Source: a bacterium (GTDB lineage: Bacteria; Cyanobacteriota; Vampirovibrionia; Obscuribacterales; Obscuribacteraceae). From it: 6,113 nucleotides of DNA. The position numbers and the translations under genes were made by a program. The DNA is taken from NCBI GenBank assembly GCA_030431355.1, contig JAUIJG010000322.1, forward strand, positions 1 to 6,113, read 5' to 3'. Below, piece after piece: positions 1 through 5,745 of this stretch (within the stretch, counting starts at the first letter, position 1; each line of letters opens with the position of its first letter). The notes beneath the pieces are model-generated. The model had not been told where the DNA came from and searched no databases. It saw only the letters and a program-made list of their open reading frames with translations.

Positions 1-442
<442 letters not shown>

Positions 443-468
443 TTAGTGGTATCACCGTCAGTATTTAT

Positions 469-502
469 CACCAAATTTCAGAATTTCCTGAAAATTTTGG
501 TG
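469..502. repeat. Imperfect inverted repeat in the enolase upstream region (operator or 5'-UTR hairpin candidate)
   Basis: The left arm CACCAAATTTCAG (469-481) and right arm CTGAAAATTTTGGTG (488-502) are reverse complements apart from one extra A and one extra T in the right arm. They are separated by the 6-nt spacer AATTTC. The structure lies 42 bp upstream of the enolase start and its right arm covers a possible plus-strand -35 (TTGGTG, 497-502). It could be a protein-binding palindrome controlling the divergent genes, or a hairpin in the enolase leader. There is no T-tract on either side to make it a convincing terminator. The repeat is directly visible; its role is inferred. Confidence 0.55.
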
Positions 503-527
503 CAAATGATCTTTGTTCAAGTATAAT
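497..527 (+). promoter_or_regulatory. Candidate sigma-70-type promoter for the zinc-ribbon gene
   Basis: A perfect TATAAT box lies at 522-527, with TTGGTG at 497-502 as the best -35, at a long 19-bp spacing. Transcription would start near 534, giving a leader of about 130 nt before the ATG at 666. The -10 overlaps a TATACT on the opposite strand (525-520), which could serve enolase, although no good -35 is seen for that one. This is a motif match only. Confidence 0.4.
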
Positions 528-677
528 CCTTAAACAAACCGGATCATTTCGATCTGGATCTAGGCGAAACAGAGTTCGTCCTTAAATCAACCGGTAAAGA
601 ATATCATTTGAATGGGAAGTCTTACCTTATAGTTCGCAAAGCGAACCTAGAAGCGGCGGTCAAAAATGGGCGGTGAC
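527..677 (+). other. Open frame with coding-like composition but no canonical start; possible small gene, gene remnant or leader peptide
   Basis: Between a TAA at 524-526 and a TGA at 675-677 there are 50 open codons. They read, from 548, FDLDLGETEFVLKSTGKEY and then HLNGKSYLIVRKANLEAAVK. The alternating hydrophobic and charged residues look like a small beta-rich protein with a short helix. There is no ATG or GTG in frame; the only TTG is at 608-610 and a CTG lies at 554-556. In the same frame, ATG 506-508 would be usable only if the TAA at 524 were read through or were an error. The frame ends inside the next gene, overlapping its start by 12 nt, an arrangement typical of translationally coupled genes. 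It may equally be a chance frame in an untranslated leader, because a strong hairpin (626-653) lies within it. Confidence 0.25.
626..653 (+). promoter_or_regulatory. Strong hairpin just before the zinc-ribbon start codon
   Basis: CTTATAGTTCGC (626-637) pairs with GCGAACCTAGAAG (641-653) around an AAA triloop. This gives 11 base pairs with one mismatch (A629/G650) and one bulged C646. The core GTTCGC-AAA-GCGAAC is a perfect 6-bp stem. It ends 12 nt before the ATG at 666, so as RNA it could affect ribosome access. It is not followed by a T-run on either strand, so an intrinsic terminator is unlikely. The fold is visible; any regulatory role is inferred. Confidence 0.35.
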
Positions 678-1025
678 CATCTCGGTGGTTTCCACGCGAT
701 TCAAGAGTACTTTCAACAGAAGGTCTGTCGACATTGCTCGCGTCATTTCGAGCAAGGCGGAATAGAGCTTTTACGGCAAGAGCCTGGAGTCTTAGTAGTA
801 CGTGTTACATGCCAGGCATGTGGTCAACCTCTCGGCGTAGCAATCGTCGGTACCACTCCGAAAGCTGAAAAGCAAAAGCCTCGATGCAATAGCGAGTGGA
901 CCAAGAAGGATAAATCAAGACTCGCTAAGCTACCAAAAATCACTTACGACGATGTTCTATCAGCACATCAGTTCTTCAGGGAGCTTGGTTCTGATTGGGC
1001 CAAGCACCTTCCCACCACTTCGTAG
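666..1025 (+). CDS. Small zinc-ribbon-like protein, function unknown
   Basis: This is a 119-residue soluble protein with no signal peptide or membrane segment. Two CxxC pairs are visible, C21-R-H-C24 and C49-Q-A-C52, spaced as in a four-cysteine zinc ribbon. The stretch between them (GIELLRQEPGVLVVRVTC) reads as beta strands. A lysine-rich linker (residues 66-90, with one more Cys at 74) leads to a C-terminal helical segment, ITYDDVLSAHQFFRELGSDW (92-111). The start is ATG 666; the nearest upstream in-frame stop is TAG 648-650 and no other ATG/GTG lies between. No good Shine-Dalgarno is seen (only GGCGG at 655-659), so translation may be coupled to the overlapping upstream frame. Zinc binding is inferred from the Cys spacing. 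The protein could be a nucleic-acid-binding or adaptor protein, but nothing here shows which. Confidence 0.72.
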   Translation: MGGDHLGGFHAIQEYFQQKVCRHCSRHFEQGGIELLRQEPGVLVVRVTCQACGQPLGVAIVGTTPKAEKQKPRCNSEWTKKDKSRLAKLPKITYDDVLSAHQFFRELGSDWAKHLPTTS

Positions 1026-1059
1026 CGACCCGACCGCGCAGCTCTTCCATTCATTGACT

Positions 1060-1069
1060 TTACCGGTAA
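1060..1069. repeat. Perfect 10-bp palindrome TTACCGGTAA
   Basis: TTACCGGTAA lies in the 164-bp gap between the zinc-ribbon and radical SAM genes, just upstream of a consensus -35 hexamer TTGACA (1080-1085). The only -10-like boxes downstream of that hexamer (TTAAAT 1106-1111, or TATAAC 1148-1153) are poorly spaced. I therefore record the palindrome as a possible operator and do not call a promoter. The rest of the gap holds nothing I recognise, and no clear terminator for the zinc-ribbon gene. Confidence 0.25.
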
Positions 1070-1189
1070 GAAAGCTCTGTTGACAACTGCTGCCCGCCTC
1101 TAAGCTTAAATTTATGGAATTTATTTCGAAATGTGCCGTAGTCTCTTTATAACCCGCCAGGAGAATGGGGTTTCTGAGACAATTGGGGC

Positions 1190-2815
1190 ATGTTTGACAG
1201 AGAGATACGCCTTGCGCCGCGGATAGAGAAGGAAGACATCCTTCTTGATGTCGCTTTTTGTTATCCGGGCAACTATGAGATCGGTATGGCCGGTCTTGGT
1301 TTGCAGCTTGTCTGGTGGCTTTTCGAGCAGCACAAGAATGTGCGGGTTCGAAGGTGCTTTGAAGATGTTGATCAACATGGCCCAGGTATTTGCGATCTCT
1401 ACGGGTTCACGCTTTCCTGGGAGCTGGATTTTCTAACCGTTCTTAGAATGTTGGACAAATATGGAATTTCTAAACAGTCATCAGAACGGGAAGATGATGC
1501 ACCCCTGGTATTTGGTGGCGGTCCTGTTTTGTCGGCTAATCCGGAGCCCTATGCTTCTATTTTTGATGTGGTCCTGGTCGGAGATGCGGAGACAACGATT
1601 CCAGCATTCATAAGGGTAGCCATAGAGACTCGCAATCTGACAAGGTCAGAGAGGCTTGAGCGTTTTTCTAAAGAGCCGGGACTTTATGTCCCTTCTTTCT
1701 ATCAGGCTGAATACGAGTCCTCAACCGGTTCGGTTTCAAAAATAAAGACACTGGATGCCCGGGCTCCGGAGAAGGTTAACAGGCAAGTATTCAAGTCGGC
1801 GGAAAAGACCGACAACGATATGGCCTGTACCAAAATTCTATCTCCTGATACTACCTGGGGTGCTACATATCTTATGGAAGTGGTTCGCTCCTGTCCTCAG
1901 GAGTGTCGGTTTTGTCTGGCCAGTTACCTTACCAGGCCATTCAGGCATGTGCCAGCTGATACCATAATTGATGCCGCTATTGAGGCTAGTAAACACACTG
2001 AGAAGATAGGTCTACTTGGCCCATCTATAACGGAGCACCCTGATTTTGACTCCATCGCTTCTAAGTTGGCCAATCTTGGAGGTCTTCGCGTCAATATCGC
2101 CTCTGTCCGTGCCGATACATTGACAGATTCATTGGTAAAGAATATCGCTCTACTCGGTCAGAAATCCGTCACCATAGCTCTTGAGTCAGGCTCCCAGAGG
2201 CTGCGGGACATCATGAAGAAGAATCTCTCAGAAGAGCAGGTATATCAGGCGGTTAGTGCTATTGCCGGTGGTGGTCTCAAGAAAGTGAAGTTCTATGGCA
2301 TAGCCGGATTACCTTTTGAAGAGCAGGAGGATCTGGACGAGACGATTCGTTTAATGATCAGTCTCAAAAAGGAGTTTAGCTCGCTTAGATTTGTGTTCGG
2401 ACTGAGTTCTTTCGTTCCCAAAGCACAGACTCCTTTCCAGCGTTTTGGAAGAGATCGCCAGTCTAAGAAGAAGATGGAATATCTTAGAAAACATATGGCT
2501 AAGGCTGGAATTGAGGTTAGGTCAGAGAGTCATAATTGGAGTGATGTCCAGGCGCTGCTCTCTCGGGGAGACCGAAGGCTGACAAATATCCTACTGGAGC
2601 TAAGCGGTACCCAGGCCTCCCTGGGAATGTGGAAGTCATCTTTTAGAGCCAGGAAAGAAAGTCTGCCTTCCTTAGATTATTTTGTGTTCTCCGACTATCC
2701 ACTGGAGCAAGTCTTGCCATGGGATCACCTGGTACCCGATGATAAACTTAAGTTTCTGGATCGGCATCTGGAATCAGCGTCGGAGCTAGCCCAGAGTCCA
2801 GTCAAGAATCATTAG
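1190..2815 (+). CDS. Radical SAM protein with N-terminal B12-binding-like domain (cyanobacterial-type, function unknown)
   Basis: A 541-residue protein predicted to bind a [4Fe-4S] cluster and S-adenosylmethionine. The cluster motif C235-x3-C239-x2-C242 (RSCPQECRFC) is canonical, followed by the SAM-site-like ESGS (332-335) and YGIAGLPFE (369-377). The N-terminal ~140 residues (YPGNYEIGMAGLGLQ at 25-39, YGFTLSWELDFLTVLRML at 71-88, FGGGPVLSANPEP at 108-120, VVLVGDAE at 127-134) match the B12-binding-like Rossmann part of the TIGR03960 type of radical SAM protein. The conserved tail includes ESHNWSDVQALLSRGDRRL (446-464). Many TIGR03960 proteins are fused to, or sit beside, a TIGR03936 (DUF2344) domain; none is present here. 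From recall the closest relatives are stand-alone cyanobacterial proteins of the same length. The ATG at 1190 is the only in-frame start after TGA 1175-1177; the Shine-Dalgarno is weak, because the AGGAG at 1159-1163 is 26 nt away. Substrate is unknown; tRNA/rRNA or protein modification are only possibilities. Confidence 0.93.
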   Translation: MFDREIRLAPRIEKEDILLDVAFCYPGNYEIGMAGLGLQLVWWLFEQHKNVRVRRCFEDVDQHGPGICDLYGFTLSWELDFLTVLRMLDKYGISKQSSEREDDAPLVFGGGPVLSANPEPYASIFDVVLVGDAETTIPAFIRVAIETRNLTRSERLERFSKEPGLYVPSFYQAEYESSTGSVSKIKTLDARAPEKVNRQVFKSAEKTDNDMACTKILSPDTTWGATYLMEVVRSCPQECRFCLASYLTRPFRHVPADTIIDAAIEASKHTEKIGLLGPSITEHPDFDSIASKLANLGGLRVNIASVRADTLTDSLVKNIALLGQKSVTIALESGSQRLRDIMKKNLSEEQVYQAVSAIAGGGLKKVKFYGIAGLPFEEQEDLDETIRLMISLKKEFSSLRFVFGLSSFVPKAQTPFQRFGRDRQSKKKMEYLRKHMAKAGIEVRSESHNWSDVQALLSRGDRRLTNILLELSGTQASLGMWKSSFRARKESLPSLDYFVFSDYPLEQVLPWDHLVPDDKLKFLDRHLESASELAQSPVKNH

Positions 2816-2959
2816 ACTGCATGGAATCTCCTCAAGATTTTGGCAAAGAACATTTTGTTTTAGATTGTCATTGAACTGAGGGACTGACTAGGAAATTGGT
2901 GCCGGAGCGGCTACACTGTACTGGTCCTCGAAGGGATATATACGACAGGAGTAATTCCA
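2816..2959. other. Intergenic gap between the radical SAM and eIF2B-like genes
   Basis: This 144-bp gap has a T-rich stretch (ATTTTGTTTTAG, about 2852-2863) preceded by only a weak 4-bp stem, so a terminator is not convincing. TATATA at 2937-2942 could be a -10, but no good -35 lies 16-18 bp upstream. No coding frame or known RNA is recognised. The gap length suggests that the downstream gene may have its own promoter. Confidence 0.4.
2947..2951 (+). promoter_or_regulatory. Shine-Dalgarno AGGAG fixing a GTG start
   Basis: AGGAG at 2947-2951 is 8 nt before the GTG at 2960-2962, which makes this the best ribosome binding site in the window and decides the GTG start of the eIF2B-like gene. Confidence 0.85.
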
Positions 2960-3901
2960 GTGAGCAATTCTTCTGAAAAGTGGATAAAAGATCTAGTCAA
3001 GCCGATAGAGGAAGATCTTCTCTCCGGAGCTGCTGAGCTTGCGCTGAGAGCAATAATCATATTCCAGACCATTATGAAGGAGAAGAAGAACGACTCTCCT
3101 GGTCAACTGAGGACTTATCTCTGTGAAGCGGCGAAGGAACTTGTCAGGGTTCAGCCGGCAATGGCACCGGTTTTTCACCTCTCCAACTGTGTTTTGATGT
3201 CGGTTAAGGATGTAGAGACCTCCGAAGAAATGGTGGAGAAGTGCCAGGCAACTCTGGATGAGTTTGAGAGAACCCTTTGTGCTTCTGCCGCTAAAATTGC
3301 CGACCTTGCCTATGACTTGATAGAACCAGGCTCCCTGGTTTTTGCCTACTCTTTTAGCTCCACCGTAGTCAGCGCGCTTCTCAATGCTCGATCAAGGGGC
3401 AGGTATTTCAGGGTTGCCTGCACCGAGTCCCGTCCGAGCATGGAGGGTAGAAAGCTTGCCTCCAGGCTTGCGTCAGGTGGTATTGAAGTAATTCATACTT
3501 TTGATGCGGCAATGGCTCTGGTTTTGCCGGCTTGCAGCACGGCCTTCATGGGATGCGACTGTATAGCCAATCCCGGAGTTGTCAACAAAGTGGGCTCCTG
3601 GTTACTTGCCACCGGATGTAAGGAGTTGAAAGTACCCCTTTATGCTCTATCCGGTACCGAAAAATTTGTTACCGAAGATAGAATGTTCGAGTTTGAAAAA
3701 CACGAGAGACCAGGAACGGAAGTATGGGAGGAAGCTCCAAAAGGGGTCAATGTGGTAAACAATCAGTTCGACCTGGTTCCTTTTGACCTTCTAAGCGGTC
3801 TGGTTACCGAAAGAGGTATTCTGGGAGAGGAAGATATCAAAGAGTTGATATCCAGCTATACGGTGCACGATGCCCTCAAGCTGGAAGCTGCTTCGTCCTA
3901 A
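2960..3901 (+). CDS. eIF-2B alpha/beta/delta-like protein (MtnA / ribose-1,5-bisphosphate isomerase superfamily), probably not a canonical isomerase
   Basis: A 313-residue cytoplasmic protein of the eIF-2B/isomerase superfamily. The N-terminal half is helical (residues 1-120). The C-terminal Rossmann-like half carries the family signatures LVFAYSFSSTVVSAL (126-140), VACTESRPSMEGRKLA (152-167), IEVIHTFDAA (175-184), GCDCI..PGVVNKVGS (198-213) and KVPLYALSGTEKF (224-236). In isomerases (MtnA, archaeal ribose-1,5-bisphosphate isomerase) the first motif is THCNS-like and supplies a catalytic Cys; here it reads AYSFS, with Ser131 at the Cys position and Tyr130 at the His position. The catalytic-type Asp is kept (D200). 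The pattern is closer to eIF2B subunits, although bacteria have no eIF2. It may be a non-catalytic sugar-phosphate- or nucleotide-sensing protein, or use other chemistry. The start is GTG with a strong AGGAG. The secreted orphan gene follows after 21 bp. Confidence 0.88.
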   Translation: MSNSSEKWIKDLVKPIEEDLLSGAAELALRAIIIFQTIMKEKKNDSPGQLRTYLCEAAKELVRVQPAMAPVFHLSNCVLMSVKDVETSEEMVEKCQATLDEFERTLCASAAKIADLAYDLIEPGSLVFAYSFSSTVVSALLNARSRGRYFRVACTESRPSMEGRKLASRLASGGIEVIHTFDAAMALVLPACSTAFMGCDCIANPGVVNKVGSWLLATGCKELKVPLYALSGTEKFVTEDRMFEFEKHERPGTEVWEEAPKGVNVVNNQFDLVPFDLLSGLVTERGILGEEDIKELISSYTVHDALKLEAASS

Positions 3902-3922
3902 CTCTAAGATTGTACTGACACA

Positions 3923-4453
3923 ATGTCCTGTTCTTTTTTTCCTTTAGTCTTATCGATTTTCTGCATCCTTCTGGCTCCCGTCCATGCTGCAGCTCGGCTT
4001 GGGCACAGTATTTCTTCTTTCAAGTCCTTGAACGGTGAAAGGGCTGTCCTGAAAGAGGTAGTAATCAAAGACGAGAAAAAATACTACTCCTTTGATCTGC
4101 TGATTCTAGAAGAGAAGCTTGCTCGGGCCTCCGGCTTCAAGGCGGGAATGACCGTAACTGTTAGAGCCGGCAAGATAACAGGTCAATCTCTGGCGATTTC
4201 TATGGGGAAAAATCTGGCCGCTGCCAATGAACTTGCAGTGGAACAATCCCATGTATTTGCTTGCGAGGCGCTGGGACGAGATCTCCCCAGGGAAGACGAT
4301 GCTCTACAAAAGGAATATGGGTTGATTCGCCAGGCTATTTTTCATGCTGTTTCAGGTAAACCTCAGGAGTTGAAGTTTCCTGGAAGTGAGGGGCGAATCA
4401 TATTTAAAGGTGGTCCCCAGAGCAGTCTCCTGGTGGCGGCTCTACCTTCTTGA
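3923..4453 (+). CDS. Small secreted protein, function unknown
   Basis: A 176-residue protein I do not recognise. Residues 5-19 form a hydrophobic core followed by APVHA-A, giving a predicted Sec signal peptide cleaved after A22 and a mature protein of about 154 residues. The signal is unusual in having no Lys/Arg before the hydrophobic stretch. There is no lipobox, so a lipoprotein is not suggested. The mature part has a beta-like section (GMTVTVRAGKITGQSLAIS, 75-93), then a charged helical section (98-145) and a final beta-like stretch (RIIFKGGPQSSLLVAAL). A single Cys remains in the mature form (C114). The gene starts 21 bp after the eIF2B-like stop and has no clear Shine-Dalgarno, which suggests co-transcription. 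The in-frame TAA at 3905-3907 rules out a longer N-terminus. Its stop lies inside the 4449-4479 stem-loop. Confidence 0.75.
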   Translation: MSCSFFPLVLSIFCILLAPVHAAARLGHSISSFKSLNGERAVLKEVVIKDEKKYYSFDLLILEEKLARASGFKAGMTVTVRAGKITGQSLAISMGKNLAAANELAVEQSHVFACEALGRDLPREDDALQKEYGLIRQAIFHAVSGKPQELKFPGSEGRIIFKGGPQSSLLVAALPS

Positions 4454-4479
4454 GTTTCGCTAAAGCAGAAAAACTCAAG
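4449..4479. terminator. Stem-loop between convergent genes, candidate bidirectional terminator
   Basis: CTTGAGTTT (4449-4457) and AAACTCAAG (4471-4479) form a perfect 9-bp inverted repeat with a 13-nt loop. The arms contain the stop codons of the two convergent genes: TGA 4451-4453 on plus and TGA 4477-4475 on minus. The TTT/AAA at the inner end gives little U-tract outside the stem, so it is not a textbook intrinsic terminator. Its position between converging genes is what one expects of a shared 3' end. Confidence 0.45.
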
Positions 4480-5737
4480 CCGGAGCGGAAAGAGCTATCA
4501 GATAACCTTGATCATCAATGAATAAGTATTTGAGGCTATCCTGTCTCTCTTTTCTTTCTGCTTCGATACTGTTCTTGGTGCCCAGCTGAATTTGCTTTTC
4601 CAGGCTTAGATTGTGCAGATCGTAGATAGCGATATCCATGGATGTTTCACCTTCTTTATTCGTCGGTGAATAGTATAGGTACTTGTTTTTGAAATCCACG
4701 ACCCTGATACTTTTCCTGGAAAATCCAGGCAAGCTGTCCACGATAGACCCGTCCCTGAGATCAATTAGTTTGTCGTTTAGAAATAGAGCCGGAACACCGC
4801 TGATTGAAACCATATTTGTAGTTGGCCCTTTCTCCTTCAAGAGTTTGTCTATATAAAGGATCTTTCTCACTTGTCCGGAGCTTGCCTCAACTATGCGGAG
4901 TTTCTCCGGGTCCAGGATGGAGAGCGCATCAGCTTTTGCGTTATAAGATACTGTCGCCTCTTTACTGAGGGGCAGGTTTAGCGCTTTAAGCGCTAGAGGC
5001 TTCTCTTCCAGGTTAATGGCGCTGATTCTATAAGGGTAAGTACTGGTATTAATAATGGTGCCTTCGCTATCCCTGGTTCTTGCAAATACTCTGGAGCCTT
5101 CTTTATCGAAATACAGCTCCTCTACCGGGGTCTTAAAATTTACTTCTTCAAGTTCCGGTTTCTCCGGATCTCTGATGAAGTAGGCAGATTCCATCGGCTT
5201 CTCGCCTGCAAATATCATTAGATACTTGTCTACTTTCAGAGGGATCACTGAGAGTGACTTTGCCTTTTCTAATAGAGCAGTCGAATTGCCTGAAATCACT
5301 TTTCCTTCCAAATTATTCTTTGAAAGAAGCAGTTCCTTTTTCTCTTCGTTAGTGGTGAGCGAGTATTGAAGGGGCGCCCAGTTTTGCTCCGGTTCCTCTT
5401 CGACAAATTCCCATTCCGGAGTAAGCTTCCTGTAAGAGTAGAAGTCATAACCTCCATTGAGGCGGCAAAGTCTGGAGTCAGACCTGAAGTTCTCCACCTT
5501 TGCCGTTACGTTTAAATCAGTCTCTTTGCTGAGGACTTTGTCCAAACCCGGTGTGGAAAGAATATGGATGCGGTATTTGTCGACTCCAGTTCTGGTAATG
5601 CCGTTAACCGGCATGAAATCCCCTAGAGGGGCAATCTCTCCAAATAAGATCAAGGCCAGAAAAAACAGCGTGGCGAAAACAATGCCTGCTTTGGCTCTGG
5701 TGATATTTCTGGCGCTGTATTCCTCTGGCTTAGGCAT
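4475..5737 (-). CDS. Single-pass membrane-anchored protein with large probable extracytoplasmic domain, function unknown
   Basis: A 420-residue protein from ATG 5737-5735. A longer form from ATG 5770 would add 11 residues but overlap the gdh stop by 25 bp; the shorter start leaves an 8-bp gap with a weak AGG, so I prefer it. A short N-terminus with positive charges (RNITRAK, 10-16) precedes one hydrophobic segment at about 17-33 (AGIVFATLFFLALILFG), giving an N-in signal-anchor topology. The rest is hydrophilic and contains recurring short strand-turn units such as KYLMIFAGEKP, EELYFDKEGSRVFAR, PALFLNDKLIDLRDGSIV, KYLYYSPTNKEGE and KYLFIDDQGYLIAL. These suggest a beta-propeller-like fold (inference). 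No catalytic motif is recognised. It lies directly behind the glutamate dehydrogenase gene and is probably co-transcribed with it. Confidence 0.8.
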   Translation of the reverse strand: MPKPEEYSARNITRAKAGIVFATLFFLALILFGEIAPLGDFMPVNGITRTGVDKYRIHILSTPGLDKVLSKETDLNVTAKVENFRSDSRLCRLNGGYDFYSYRKLTPEWEFVEEEPEQNWAPLQYSLTTNEEKKELLLSKNNLEGKVISGNSTALLEKAKSLSVIPLKVDKYLMIFAGEKPMESAYFIRDPEKPELEEVNFKTPVEELYFDKEGSRVFARTRDSEGTIINTSTYPYRISAINLEEKPLALKALNLPLSKEATVSYNAKADALSILDPEKLRIVEASSGQVRKILYIDKLLKEKGPTTNMVSISGVPALFLNDKLIDLRDGSIVDSLPGFSRKSIRVVDFKNKYLYYSPTNKEGETSMDIAIYDLHNLSLEKQIQLGTKNSIEAERKERQDSLKYLFIDDQGYLIALSAPA

Positions 5738-5745
5738 GGACCTGC

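Noticed and set aside
1080..1111. TTGACA (1080-1085) with TTAAAT (1106-1111) as a promoter for the radical SAM gene.
   Set aside because: The spacing of 20 bp is outside the normal 16-18 range and no better -10 is present, so I do not call it.
1165..1197. A 10-codon frame (ATG 1165 to TGA 1195) after AGGAG, overlapping the radical SAM start, as a possible leader peptide.
   Set aside because: The AGGAG ends only 1 nt before this ATG, too close to work for it, and the peptide has no attenuator-like codon bias.
1370..1387. DQHGPG (residues 61-66 of the radical SAM protein) fits the DxHxxG cobalamin lower-ligand pattern.
   Set aside because: It lies just before the second core strand rather than after the first, and remembered cyanobacterial relatives do not keep it at this place, so I treat it as coincidence.
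2844..2863. Possible terminator after the radical SAM gene (CAAA...TTTG followed by T-rich sequence).
   Set aside because: The stem is only about 4 A/T-rich base pairs, too weak to support.
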